Part shown: positions 25,391 to 63,612 of the stretch, piece after piece | Layout: every line of letters begins with the position of its first letter | Position numbering within the stretch: position 1 is the stretch's first letter | Source: Sapria himalayana | Lineage: Eukaryota; Streptophyta; Magnoliopsida; Malpighiales; Rafflesiaceae | Length of the DNA stretch: 64,000 nt | Assembly: GCA_029783825.1 (NCBI GenBank) | Contig: JAREIK010000728.1 | Span: 741,651-805,650 of the forward strand | Direction: 5' to 3' | Translations under genes and position numbers: made by a program | The notes under the pieces: generated by a model | What the model saw: only the letters and a program-made list of their open reading frames with translations | The model's database searches: none | Told to the model about the DNA's origin: nothing

Positions 25391-28050
25391 AGAGTGTATA
25401 CCAAAGTTTTATGATAAATCAAAAACCAATGATTTTTAGACATGCCTCAAATAGTATCCTCAATGGTGTTATTGTTTATTGTCCAATAAAAAAATGTCTT
25501 ATTTTCTAATAATTAGGCTAGTGGATGTTGGTGTCTTTCGAGTTTAACATGCAAAAATAGCCCATCATGTGAACCCATGTAAACCACTCACATTATATTT
25601 GATGATTATTTCATATTATTTTTTTTTTTTGAATTTTGTTGTGCTCATCTATGGCAGTGGCACTAGTGCAATATAGAAGATCTAATTAATACTTCTTACC
25701 ATCAAATCCACCTAAACATTGTGTAAGTTATACAAAGATATGGTGATGAATAATCATTTAAGCACCGATGTGGCTTAGTCATCCACTAGACAAAAATAGC
25801 TAATGAATCAATAAGGAGGAAGGTCGAGGGGTTGAGGTAACAAGAAAGATAGGGGGTTGTGTATCAATAGATAATATGACCCTAGAAAGAGATGAAAGCG
25901 ACTCATAAATGATCTGATTGTGTGGGGAGGTTCAAGGATTATTCATTTGAGTAAGCTTGAAGTACATAATGTTTTGATGATTGGCAATAGGACCAAGGGT
26001 GCGAGTGTGAATATTCCCGACAAAAAAGGCCAAAAAAAACCAACACAAATAAAAGTACATGAAAAAGAACTAGCTTATTTCATTTTCTAGGCTCAAGTGT
26101 TAGACTCAATTTTATTGATTATGCTTCTCTCCAATTTTAATACAAAACCTAGAGGGTTAGACTGTATTGGATAGTCACTGTGGATTTATGAAAGGATGAT
26201 AATAATGTTAAAATTAAGGATATAACTAAAGAGTTTTTGATGTTTGAAAAGATAATTTCTCCATATCCATCATCTCATATTTTATTTTTTTTTCACTAGA
26301 ATCTATCATCATGTTACTCAATAATGTAACACTAACCATGGCATATTAGTATCATTTTAGATTGCTACCAGATCAATTATGTTTCTTTAAAAAGTTTAGC
26401 TTCTAAGCACAATTGTTTTTGAGATGTTTAGTAACACCACATAACACCATCACACTTACAAAAAAAAAAAAAAATAGGACTGTAAAAATTATCACAAGTA
26501 ACCAAATATATGAAATTATATAATTAATAACATTTGTTATGCTTCTACAAGCCCATTCATGTCTACTCTCAATAGTTCTTTTAATACTTTTTATATATTC
26601 TCTAATTTATCAAATAAACATGTTGATTTAAAATTGATTATATCCTAAATTACCACATAAATAACATTAAAAGATCACTATGATTTCAAAAATAAATCAG
26701 AATAAATAATTTGAATAATTGAGTCACAAAATTAGGCAACGTCTATATATATCAAATTAAGCAATTTGGGAAACAAAATATCATCTCAATAACAAAGGAA
26801 GAATTGTTAGTAGAAATTATAAAAAAATCAAAATTGTTGAATCAGTGAATAATCATATAAAAATCAATAAAAACTTAAAAAATTGATAAAAGAATCACTT
26901 CAAAAATAAGTAACTATAAATTTCACTTTCATTCATTTTTCTCATTTTTTCCAACTTATGATGATCCTTAAATCAGCAAATCTAGCAACATCGACCAGAA
27001 ATCAATCAAAATTGGAAAACCTAAAGATAAATCTCAACCAAAACTAAAATTATAGTCCAAAACTAAACCTTATGTCTCAAACTAGGGTTTACATTGAAAT
27101 TCCAATCATGTTAGCATAGACATGAGGGAGATAATCTCCAATTCAAAGGGATGAAATTGGAGGACAAGAAGTGGTTGATAATAATTGACAACAAGCTGAC
27201 CTTGCCCAAAAAAATTGGAAGCATCAAGTGATCACATCATCATTATGTTGGTAGTTTCACCTCGCTACTTAAGCACAAAAGTAAGAGTGGCGACAACTAG
27301 ATGTAGAAAAGTGAGAAAAAGTAGAAACTTTGAATACAATGACTAACAAAAAAATGTTCCACATAAAAATTGGAGAAAGTCAAAAAATGAGAGGCAAAGA
27401 AAGAAAGAATCATGAAAAGAAGGATATAACATAGTAGATAAGTTTATGTTAGGAAGTGAGATAAAAAACAAAATTTTAATTATATAAAAAATACAAATAC
27501 ATAAAAAATGCTTAGCTTTTGGAACAAATAAATTTGTGTCCCATTGAGAACCTAAGCCACTACTATAATCCAAGGGTATAACTAGTTGTAATAGGTGTGT
27601 TGATGCTATTGGTGTAATTTTATATATTTAGTTACTTTATAATTAATAAAAATGTTTTTTTTACTTAAAAAATGATAATTTTTTACACAAAAAATTATAT
27701 AACTTTTTAATAAAATCTATATAATTATTTTGAGACCCAAAAAATTATGTTTGGGTGTCCCCAAACATGAGACCCAAATTTTTCTTTTATGATTTATTGC
27801 ACTAAACTAAAAAATAATTCTATTATGGTATATTAAAATTTTAAATACATCAACATAAACGTATATATTCTACCATGTTAGCTTAACAAAAATATCATAT
27901 CACATTTAACTTTAACAAAAAACATGAGTTGGATTAGGTAGGTTCCAACCAATATTTTTTGAAAAATCAAGAAAAAATTAATGAGTTGGACTGAGTCCTT
28001 ATCTGGCATTCATTATTTTAAAATCAATGTTTTGTATTCTTTATTTTAAT
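25391..28050. other. AT-rich intergenic sequence, no gene recognised
   Basis: Six-frame reading gives only short, low-complexity open stretches. The part at 25800-26200 and again 26950-27330 is less AT-rich but has no recognisable family motif. Confidence 0.5.
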
Positions 28051-28056
28051 GTTATA

Positions 28057-28420
<364 letters not shown>

Positions 28421-28469
28421 ATATACTATATATGTATATAGATTATATATACATAATACATATTGCATA

Positions 28470-29089
28470 TGTGTGTTTATAAAAATAGATTATTTATATG
28501 TATAATATAAAGATAAGAAAAAAGAAATAAAAAATCAAATATTAAAAAATGCAGGTTATATCAGGACTCATGGTGACTCTTGACTTATTTTATATTTTAA
28601 AAACATATGGGTCATATCGTACCTATTCCACCCCATAATTTTTTTTTTTTTTTTGATTTTTTTAAAATACAAGTCAGATCCTACCTAATCTGAGCCATGG
28701 TTATGAGGTTATCATTGATGTGATATTTGTTTTTTGAGTTGACATGGTAGGAGTCGGGAAGGCCATTTTAGGTTAATACTTTTAAGTGCATCAAAACATG
28801 TTTTTTTTTTTGGTTTGGTGCATCAAATAGTAAAAAAATAATTTGGGTTCAAAACATAATTATTTTTGGTTTAAGGTATCCAAACTATTTTTTTTTTTTT
28901 GATTTAACATCAAATCCTAATTTGGAACTAATAACAAATAATGTAGGAAGCATTTCAAGCTTAAAAAGTACACCTAAAAATATTTTATATTTCTTTCAAA
29001 ATAATTTTAGTGATAATTGCAAAGCATATTTAATATTTTGGTGTTATCAATAAGTGTGGATAGTTTTTCAAGTTGGGATTACAAATTTT
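28470..29089. other. Intergenic sequence with poly(T) runs, no gene recognised
   Basis: Several T runs (28637, 28801, 28892) lie near a motif of the form GGTCATATCGTACC and CAAGTCAGATCCTACC. These look like remains of a short dispersed repeat. There is no coding signal. Confidence 0.4.
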
Positions 29090-29420
29090 TGGAACCAGCA
29101 AGAGAAATTCTAGTGCTCTAGGACAATAGAGTGTTTGAGTCACTCCATCTAGAATAGGTGACTTATCAATTTCACACAAATTCAAAAATGTGGAGGAATG
29201 GATTTGGTGGATAGTGCAGGAACAATGGTGTCTAGGTGGTGATTTTGATTTATTTAGAATTATAGAAGAAAAAATACAAAGTATTAAGATTGTCCTTGGC
29301 TACGAAAATAAATTTTGAAGTTATTGAATATTTGGAATAATTGAATTTGTCATTATAAGGAGGCTTATTCATTTAGCTACTTATTGAGGAAGGCTAAGGA
29401 AGAAGGGTATGTGGGTAGTT
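29090..29420 (+). pseudogene. LINE endonuclease N-terminal piece
   Basis: The motif WCLGGDFDLFRIIEEK near 29225-29275 is the G-G-D-F-N block of the apurinic-like endonuclease that nicks target DNA in L1-type elements; the usual Asn is Asp here. The similarity stops around 29345, close to where the endonuclease continues in the separate piece starting at 30050. Confidence 0.8.
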
Positions 29421-30049
29421 GGAAAATAGAAAAAAAAAAGGAGAGGCTATGGAGGTTTACGATTGTTATTTGTTGATGACACTCAAGCCTTCTATTAACC
29501 ATCAAGTAATCATTTGATCTCAATATTGTTTGAAGTTATAAGAGTTGAAATTTAATTTGGAAAACAACATGTTGAATCAATGAGAAGAGTTGTGAATATA
29601 AAATACTCTCAGCTTCCTTTGGGTGCCAATTATATTGTGACAAAATTATGGATTACTCTCATCCAAAATACTCCCCCTAGTATGTCCATTTATCTCATGT
29701 TGTTTTTTCATCCAAGGTGAATGAAAATGATTGCAATCCCGAAACTTATTCCAGTATGGTATAGATCCTGCACAAAGGGATTTCTTATGGGAAGGTGAGG
29801 TTCTTGATCAAAAACTTCACTTAGTAATATGGTATATTATATGTTCAACTAAAAATAGAGGTGAGTTTTGGGAGAGGCAAAGGCATATGTTATTGCTTTA
29901 TGAGGCTTTGTTGTGCAATTAGAGTTGGAGATATATAGTGGAGGAGAAGCCTTTTAGAAGCGAGTTATTAAGGATAGACACATGGAAGAAGAGGGAGGAT
30001 CGTTATCCCATGAAGTTAGAGCAAGAGGATCAATACAAATTATGCCCAC
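29421..30049 (+). pseudogene. LINE reverse transcriptase C-terminal piece
   Basis: The catalytic box appears as LLFVDDTQAFY near 29460 (usual form F-A-D-D). It is followed by a SLQYCLKLYELKFNLE stretch and a FGCQLY region. The open stretch 29731-29922 then holds QRDFLWEGEVLDQKLHLVIW, the block after the RT in plant L1 elements, and a YEALLCN-S-W motif. Frames change several times. The piece lies between two endonuclease pieces, not after them, so the domain order is abnormal. Confidence 0.82.
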
Positions 30050-31260
30050 AAATTCATAGACTATATAGTATAATGTGGATAGGTGAATTAGGGATTTTTA
30101 AAAATAAATTCACTTGGTGTAATAAGAGAGAATGTAGCTATCATATGTGTGCTGACTAGATAAAATACTATGTAAGATGAAACAGTTTGATAAATAGATC
30201 ATCTTCATAGTCATGTATCTTAATAAAGTAAATTCAAACCATGCTTCAAAGAGAATGATGAAAAGGAGTATTGTGGGCCCCTTAGGTTCCAAAATATTTG
30301 GATATCAAATAGTTCATTTAAATTGTAACAAGTAGTTGATAAGTCTTGGAAAGTAGATTTTGAAGAGCCAGATGCAAGTGGTTTGATGAAAATTGAAATA
30401 TATTGGAAGAATTTTTAAAAATTAGAATAAAGAAAAAGTAAGAGACGTATTTCTGAATTCTTGGATAATAGAAAAACTAGTATTAGTAATAGAAAAGTTA
30501 TTGTAAAAGCATCTTTAAAAAAAACAAAAAAAAAAAAAAAACAAGGGTAGCTTATCATGCTACTAAAACTACGCTAATTTAGAAACTCTAAATGAATAAT
30601 TTTTTTGGCAGAAACATGCACGGGTTGGATGATTGAAAATAGGGGATAATGATATAAAAGTCTTTCAATCTTTGATCAAATATAATAGGAGAAAGTTGTG
30701 ATTATATAGAATAAAAGATGCAAATGAAAAATGAATGTCTCTTGACCTTCTAATTCAACAGACACTCACAAGTATATTACAAGAAAAAAGAGATGATTAT
30801 AGAGGATCATTTCTCCATGCTATCCCAATTCCCAACATTAGGGGCAGAAAGTGAGAATGAGTCCTTCATAAAATGGCATAATGTGAAGGAAGTAAATTAA
30901 ATTAATTTTTTGACATTGTGGCTAATTAATAGTTGTGTGGCCAAATGAAAAAAATGAATTTTTTTTAAATAATATTACAAGTTCCAAAATGACTAATATT
31001 AAGGATAGCAGAATATCTCTACCTCGATTGAGTCAATTCCCAAAATAGAGCACCCAAAAGAGAATGCAAATTTTAGACCTACATATCTTTGCACAATAAA
31101 ATATAAAAATATATCTAAGACTTTAACTAAAAGACTTTCCAAAGTTCTTATGTTAATCATCTCCCAAGAACAAAGAAAATTTATTAAACCAAGAATATTA
31201 GTGGACAATGTTCTGGCTGCCCAAAAAATTATTGAAAAAAATAAATAAAAAGTTTATGGA
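30050..31260 (+). pseudogene. LINE endonuclease C-terminus through reverse transcriptase N-terminus
   Basis: It starts with GIFKNKFTWCNKRE (about 30090-30135), the F-T-W-S-N block of the endonuclease. FQNIWIS and WKVDFEEPDASG lie near 30290-30380. The linker block QKHARVGLKIGDNDIKVFQ lies near 30615-30670, with RIKDANE after it. The RT N-terminal block near 31030-31230 reads IPKIEHPKEN, NISKTLTKRLSKVLM and ILVDNVLAAQKIIE. Stops and frameshifts are frequent. A 15-bp A run at about 30523-30541 lies inside. Confidence 0.82.
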
Positions 31261-31841
31261 AATAATGTGCAACAATTAAGATTGACTCATCTATGGCATA
31301 TGCCAAGGAATCATGGATATTCCTAATTAATATTATGAGAAATTTTAATTACAATTGAGGTTAATTTGATATGATTTTGAGATTAATATTAAATTGTGCA
31401 TTCTCATTCTTATTAAATGAAGAATAATGCAACTTCTTTAAATTAATAAGAGGGATATCAAATCCTCATATCAAATAATAAAATCGAATTGCAATTCTCC
31501 AAGAGCAATAATATATGTAAAATTATTGATATCACAACCAAAACATATAATATATATATAATTTAACATAGTTAATACCTAGTATTTCTACAATAAGTCA
31601 CAAACATATTAAAATATGCCCTCATGGGCCGAGACAAACTTTTCAAAACGTTTATAATATTTAGCCTCCAACCGAAATGAAAATATCCAAATATATTTAA
31701 ATGCAAAAATCACGAGTATAACCCCCAAATAGAAAAACTTGGAAAACATAAGGTAAATGTTTTATATTCATTATCACAGATTTTTTTTTTTTAATATATA
31801 TTATAAGAGTTTAAGAATAAACATTGAAACATCAACATATA

Positions 31842-31877
<36 letters not shown>

Positions 31878-32110
31878 AATGATTATATAAACTCATAAAA
31901 ATATCATGTATATATTATATGTATATAAATTATAAGCTCTCAAAATATTTATTGTTTAATTTTATCTTTTTATTAAGTGCTGCATATCAACAATAGAGCA
32001 TAATTAAGTTTTCAAAATTTTAGAACACAAATATCAACATTTAATGTTCTGGTATAAATTTTATTAGAAAACTAAAACATAAATAATTCCATTTTGGGTG
32101 ACAAAATAAT
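31261..32110. other. AT-rich intergenic sequence downstream of fumarase
   Basis: No gene is visible. A (CA)n microsatellite lies at 31845-31877. This is the interval between the LINE remains and the 3' end of the fumarase gene. Confidence 0.5.
31845..31877. repeat. (CA)n microsatellite
   Basis: A pure AC/CA run of about 16 units. Confidence 0.98.
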
Positions 32111-32114
32111 TTCC

Positions 32115-32120
32115 TTTATT
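32115..32120 (-). terminator. Candidate polyadenylation signal of the fumarase gene
   Basis: AATAAA on the minus strand, about 260 bases after the stop codon, in a plausible 3' UTR position. Such hexamers are common in AT-rich DNA, so the assignment is tentative. Confidence 0.3.
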
Positions 32121-32379
32121 TTATTAAGATAAACTTTCCACATTTAGAAAATAATAATAAATACAAAATGATTAATAGAAATGAAATATAATTTTTTTAT
32201 TTAGTTTTTTAACAAATTATATGAAACAAAGGGTAAATTTAAAAACAGTGAAACAATGTCTTTTATACCTTAGAACATTATTCGTTCTTATATTTTGAAT
32301 ATTAATGTTTGCATGAATATTAATCAAATAGTACACGAAAACAATTGTTAAAATAATATTATTTTGATAATATCGTCAG

Positions 32380-57750
<25,371 letters not shown>

Positions 57751-57849
57751 CTAGAATAAATAAAAATCAAGCTAAATTTTTGAAAGTGAAAAATTATGAT
57801 TAACTATGTATTTGTTTTTTTATTAATTATTACTCCAGAACTTACTCAA

Positions 57850-58740
57850 TATTTTCCTCGATTTAAAAGTGCGTATGGAAAAAATATCCATCCAATATAA
57901 TTAATTTATAAAAGAAATACCCAATAAATACAAACTAATAATATTGGGGCATCGCACAAGTTAGATGATCTCATCCAAAGAGTAATAAATAATAAAGAAG
58001 AAAATAAACATAAAATATCAACATAAAACTCTACACCATGTTCAAGCTAGCATGTAAATATCCAAATCATAAAATTTGAAGTAACAAAAAATAAATTAAG
58101 ACTTTAAAAAAATTCAATGAAAATATTGACTAGTTAATATAGTATATGAATATAAATTATTACTATAATCTTATCTTAAATATTCTAACTAAAAAATAAA
58201 TAATCAAATCTATATATAATTCGACTGCTTATAAAATACAAGATTAAAAGCTAATATCTCACTATTTGACTGTCATATTAAAGAATAATATGAGTAGATA
58301 CTTAATCTCATCAAAAAAAAATATATTCCAAAATATTTCACAAAAAACTATTATAATCATCCCAAACTATCTTTTTATCATATTTCAAGATCATCATTCA
58401 TCTTATAATTTTTCAATAAATAACTATATTTTAAAGAAAAACATAAAATAATATAGTTGATCTCATCTCAAAACAAGATGGTACCTAATTTTACATGAAA
58501 AATTAATTAGCTAGAAATGCATAAAACCATTGAAAGAGACCAGAATCCAAATTTTTAGTATACTCCTAGGTATATAAAGAGTGCATCTAAGAAAAGATAT
58601 CATAAAAAATCTAAAAAATAATTAATTATATTATTTACATATATTATATTTGATCTGGTAATAATAATAAAAAAATTCCAATAATTTTTTTGTATATAAG
58701 AAATATCATATAATAGTTTTTATGACAATATAATATAAGA
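57850..58740 (-). mobile_element. Copia 3'-end fragment in the upstream intron
   Basis: The minus strand shows QLVNIFIEFF near 58120 and a degraded LTR-adjacent end (WIFTC-LEHGVEFY) near 58030-58075. The interval 58255-58390 matches 36160-36330, and 58560-58700 matches 44400-44515 (AAAAAATCTAAAAAATAATT then ATCTGGTAATAAT). It is the same family and orientation as the other intron copies. The LTR remnant probably starts near 57944 (TTGGGGCATCGCACAAG). Confidence 0.7.
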
Positions 58741-59217
58741 ATATCAACTACATACGTTTTTTGGTAATTCTTATAGTAGACAAATTTTTGGTGACAACAT
58801 AATACTTTGGCAAACAAACACCCATTGTATGTAAGTATATTGGGTGGATTCTTATTGTTTGGAAGTTTTTAGAAGTTAGACCATGTATTTGGATGATTAG
58901 GAGTTTTCCAGTGATGGAGATGGATACCACCACAACCTACATGACGAAGCTGCTATAGAACCTTTGTTGATGCCTTTTGGTTGTAAGATTGATATTTATG
59001 CAAATTGTAATTTTTTTTTCCAAAATTTTATATAATACCATGGTGATTTGTACAAATTACTAGTTTTAATTAATATGTATGAATGTATGCTATGTTATAA
59101 GATAGAAAAAAATAATTAAAATTAATGAGACAATTTAAAATAACCCAGTAGAAATTGATTGAGGATACACTCTTTTTGGGCTACATCAGTATGAATATTG
59201 TTTGTAGCTCAAAAATG
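58741..59217. other. Intron sequence, no gene recognised
   Basis: The open stretch 58748-58933 (minus) has no family signal. The region is less AT-rich than its surroundings. Confidence 0.4.
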
Positions 59218-60036
59218 TGATAGGAATCATAGTGATAATTAGAGTTCAGAATTTTCGAGAAAAAAAAAATAAAAACACAAATAATACTCTAATAGATAAA
59301 ACACACATCGCACAACATAAAATCTTATTAAAGAAACACACAAGCACACCATGCGAGAAGAGGAGGAAAATAGAGTGAGAAGAAGAGAGCACGTGAAGAT
59401 TTTTTTTAATTACAATATCTTTTTTTTAAATACAAATAATACATATTGTTTTTTAGCTTTATCATACTTTTCACTTTTTTCTATTTTACAATTAGCAGGG
59501 TTTATACAGTAAGCATAAACAAAAAACTTCTAACTTAAATTCTAAATCACAATAACACATAACATGTCATGACTTCATTAATATCAAGACACTAAACAAC
59601 ATATCATAACAAAAATTTTTAAGTCATCAATCAAAACAATACAAATCAAGTTTATACTTCATTCCTAATCAAAATCTGTCATAACACAAAAAACTAATAT
59701 TGTCACTTCATTCATCTCACAATCCCAGAGAACATGATTGCGACTTAAATCCTTCTAACTTTCAGTCACAAAAACAAAAATCATGTTGCAACTTCATTCG
59801 TATTACAATACTAAACAATATGATTGTGACATGAATCATTAACATTTCTTATCACATAACAAAATCAACTTCATTCATGTCGTGACACCAAAAAATAAGA
59901 CCATGATTCAAATACATATAACTTCCAATCATAATAACACAAGACATTACAATATATTCATATAAGAACTTCACAATTCCAAGTCATAACAATGAGCTCT
60001 TGTTTCAGCTTTAACGATATGAGTCAAATCTTAATA
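59218..60036 (-). mobile_element. Copia LTR (3' LTR, about 0.82 kb)
   Basis: It begins TGATAGGAATCATAGTGATA, like the LTR at 10919, and ends next to a purine tract (complement of ATTCTCCTACTTG, 60036-60048). The inner half shares blocks with 11092-12173: CATGTTGCAACTTCATT, ATTCAAATACATATAACTTCCAATCATAATAACACAAG and CGATATGAGTCAAATC-like sequence. The two LTRs belong to one family, 49 kb apart, in the same orientation. Confidence 0.7.
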
Positions 60037-61700
60037 TTCTCCTACTTGAATATTTTTTTCACTCTAGTCTCAGTTCTACACCATTGCAACTTATTTGTAT
60101 CCACAGTTTTTATCAAGTAATCAGCATCATTTTTCTGGAAGTCAATTTTCTAACCAAATTAGTCTCCAATTTACCTGCTCCCAAATAAAATGATACTTGA
60201 TATCAATGTATTTTATTCTTGCATACAAGTCTCAAGTCCTTCTGCTCGAAGCCAAGGTCCACAAACAACTTTCGTATCCAAATAATCACTATACAAATGA
60301 AAGAATTACCCACTAGAAGATATTCGGATATCTGCATCTCCTTATCAGTTAACGTCAACAAATCAAGTGACTCCAAGCATCTCCTAGTTATTATTTTCGC
60401 CAAACTACAATACAAAATCAGAAGTACCATTGAAAAAATCTGCATACTCTTTTAATAACATTCCAATGCTACTTTTTTGATTTGATAGAAACTAAATAAC
60501 ACTCAAAGCATATGAAATTTAGGATCAAGTACATAACATAACATACATCAATCTCTCAACCCTACTAGCATATACAATGAGAGTCATGTATTCCATCTCC
60601 AGCTAAGTAGATGGATACATGCTCAACTATTAATTTCATGTCAATCATCATAAGAGTTTATACCGGCTTTAAATAAGATATATTATACCTCTGAAATATA
60701 ATATTCATATCATTTCTCACAAATAGCATGTAATCTACATACAAGATTAAAATAATAAAATGAATGCATAATTAATTAGTATAGATGTAATGATCAGACT
60801 CACATCTTCTAAATCTCAATTGCAAGATAAACAAATTATATTTCTAATATCACATATGAAGAGATTGCTTCAAGTTTTACAAAAACTTCTTTAACTTTAC
60901 CACCAACCATTCATTTTTTTTTCACCTTGAAACCAACCTAATCTTTATGTAAATTTCTTCCTCCAGTTCATTGTGAAAAAATATTATCATTACATTCAAC
61001 TTCTTAACTTTTAAATCATGCCATGCTGCAATAACTAACACTACTTGGATAGAGGAAGTATTCACTATGAGTGAGAAGACATCATTGTAGACATTAAATT
61101 CTACTTGAAAGTATCCTTTAGCAAATCAATCTTGTCTTGTATTTTCATATTTGTTAATCATCATTTAGTTTTTGTTTAAATACCAATTTGCACCAATTAC
61201 TATCTGATCCAAGAACAATTTCATAAGACCTCAAGTATTATTCTTCTTCAGGGATTACAATAATAATCTTGCATGGCTTGCACCCAATCTAAGCATGACC
61301 TAGAAGTCAATTCACTAACATACTTTCCGATTTGAGTGTATCAAATTGAATGATTCAATTCACACAAGTCAATACATTCCACTTGAAAGTATCCGTTAAC
61401 AATCAATCTTGCTTTGTACTTACCTATTTGTTAATCATCATTCAGTTTCTATTAAAATACCAATTTGTATCAATTATCATCCGAGCCAAAAACAATTTCA
61501 CAAGATTACATGTATTCTTATTCTTCAAGGAATATAGTATTAATCCTTCATGGCTTGCACCCGATCTGAGTGTAACCTAGAAGTCAATTCACTAACATAC
61601 CTTTTGATTTTAATGTATCTAATTGAATGAATGAATTCACATAAGTCAAGTAATCAAGAAAAGAAGTTGTGATGCATTTTCCAAAATGACCAGTCTCACA
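60037..61700 (-). pseudogene. Copia RNase H and reverse transcriptase remnant
   Basis: On the minus strand from the LTR inward: RNase H near 60080-60230 with ARIKYIDIKYHFIWEQVN; RT with ILYVDYMLFVRND near 60700-60750 (the Y-V-D-D box reads Y-V-D-Y, so one catalytic Asp is lost); then LDVKTAF-like and FVKLEAI blocks near 60850-61020; and the RT N-terminus (DWVQAMQD, IGANWYLNK) near 61150-61300, which is duplicated. The open stretches at 60203-60455 are shadows. Confidence 0.85.
61101..61650. repeat. 278-bp tandem duplication inside the copia RT
   Basis: Copy 1 runs about 61101-61378, copy 2 about 61379-61650. Both begin with ACTTGAAAGTATCC (61103 and 61381) and share TGTTAATCATCATT(T/C)AGTTT, CATGGCTTGCACCC(A/G)ATCT and CTAGAAGTCAATTCACTAACATAC. 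They encode the same RT N-terminal part, so the duplication postdates coding use or occurred while the element was decaying. Confidence 0.92.
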
Positions 61701-63612
61701 CACTAATAAAGAAAAATCTCTAATATTAAGATCTATACTTTTCAACTTATTTAGAGATAAATAATAAATCTATACTACTAATATATGGATGATAGTTAAA
61801 CACGGGCGTTTTGAAATACTTAATCATAAAAATAAGAATATATAATTTATCATTCTTAGTCTCAAAAAAATGTTTCTCCTCAAGTTATTCAATAATATAT
61901 AATAAAATTAATAAAAAATAAAATAAAATAAAAGTTAAATTGCTTAAAAATACATCTTGATAAAAGAAGATTATTAGGTCACTTAGAAATAAAAAGAATG
62001 TGTGAAATAAATAACATCAAAAAGAATTTTATCATGATAGCCTTTTAATGATTTGTTATTAGTTATAAAATATTCAAAAAATAAGGAAAAATAAATAAAA
62101 AAAAAAAAAGATGACATACGATGAAATTGTTGGGTTATGAGTCGATAAACTAAATAATGAAGTAAGAAAATGAGTTATAACAATTAAAATATCCAAGGAA
62201 AGTTAAGTATTGAATATCTTACTGACAAAAATTCTATAAATTTCTCTTTGGTAAGGATTGCAGATTTAGAACTCAATGATGAATCTAAGAAGACTCCACA
62301 AATCAACATCTCCACCACTAAAATACAATGCTCTCATCCTCTCATTTGGAAACAATTCCTAACAACTATCCTTGGTATTATCACTCGTCTTGTAGAAAGT
62401 GCATTGTATTGAGGATTATCCATCTCTACCTCTTTCATAACTAGTACTTAATTGTCAATATATGTTGCATAAAAGATCTTTCCAATGAATGTCTATAAAC
62501 CTCACATATACTAAATTGTCTAATAATGCATCATTAATCAAGTGGATAACACACAATCACCTTAAATCTAGTTGCTGAACAATGAAAAATTTTCTGGTGG
62601 TAAATATAGAAATATCATACCACGAAGATATTCCATCAATCTCATTGTTTCAGTCACATCCACATCTTGTAAGAAAGTCACCAATAACTGCAGTTAGTTG
62701 TGAGAATCTCATTGTTTCAGTCATTAAGATATTCCATCAATATATGAATGTCTATAACTTTCTTGGTTCCTCTAGTCTCAATCTCATACATTGTGAAATA
62801 GTATTGTATATTTGCATAACCTATGATGAGTATAAAAATGTTGTTGGCTACCATTATGCTTTGTATTTCATAGAAGATTAGCAAACAAAAAATGAATCAA
62901 TCTCAATAAATTAACACATGACAATTAATAGTTGGGCATTAATTGGTGAAGAGATCTCATTTATCTCATCAACTAGAGGCTCCTTCGATATTTCACCAAG
63001 TTTTCCTTGACTAAAACCAAATCAAGAGTCTAGTAACTCATTGTACATAAATTTCTTGTTCAAACATCCACAAAGTTATAACTAAGATTTTAGTTATCTT
63101 TTCCATCAAAAGAAAGTGAACCACATCATAACACATAATAATTGTTTTTTATTTTTTATTTTCTTTATTTTATAGCATTGCCATTTATGTGAACATTGCC
63201 ACAACATAATAAGTTCACACCGTAATGCACACTGTCATTGTGTTAACCACCACACACACAATCAGTACCTCGAGCACACATATCAAGTGCCACACCTCCA
63301 CTACACACATGAACAATGAAAGTTTGTGGGTGCGAGCGCCCGCTACACACCCACATGTCAAGACCAACAGTGGGTTGATATCATTTCTCAATCAAATAGT
63401 ATTATAGAAACGCATGCATGAGTATGAGTTGTTACAGATGCACACCCCCAAGTTGCTAGGGTTTGCATAATAATGCACTCTCGCACCCAAACAATTCTCT
63501 ATACAAATGCAAGTCACCTTACTAGGGTCTGCAAAGTAATGAGATCACACACCCACACAAGTTTTTTATTCCATATCTAGGGTTCACACACCCCCTCGCT
63601 CTTATATCATGT
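61651..63612 (-). mobile_element. Copia gag and leader remnant with primer-binding-like site
   Basis: A zinc-knuckle-like stretch (CETGHFGKC) lies near 61675-61710, and a gag start-like stretch (LWMFEQEIYVQ) near 63060-63090. Integrase was not found and seems deleted. A CA-rich leader spans 63170-63590. A primer-binding-like site GCTCTTATATCATG lies at 63598-63611. The following sequence (TGTGGAGAATATGC) could be the 5' LTR, but it does not match the 59218 LTR, so two elements may be joined here. Confidence 0.55.
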
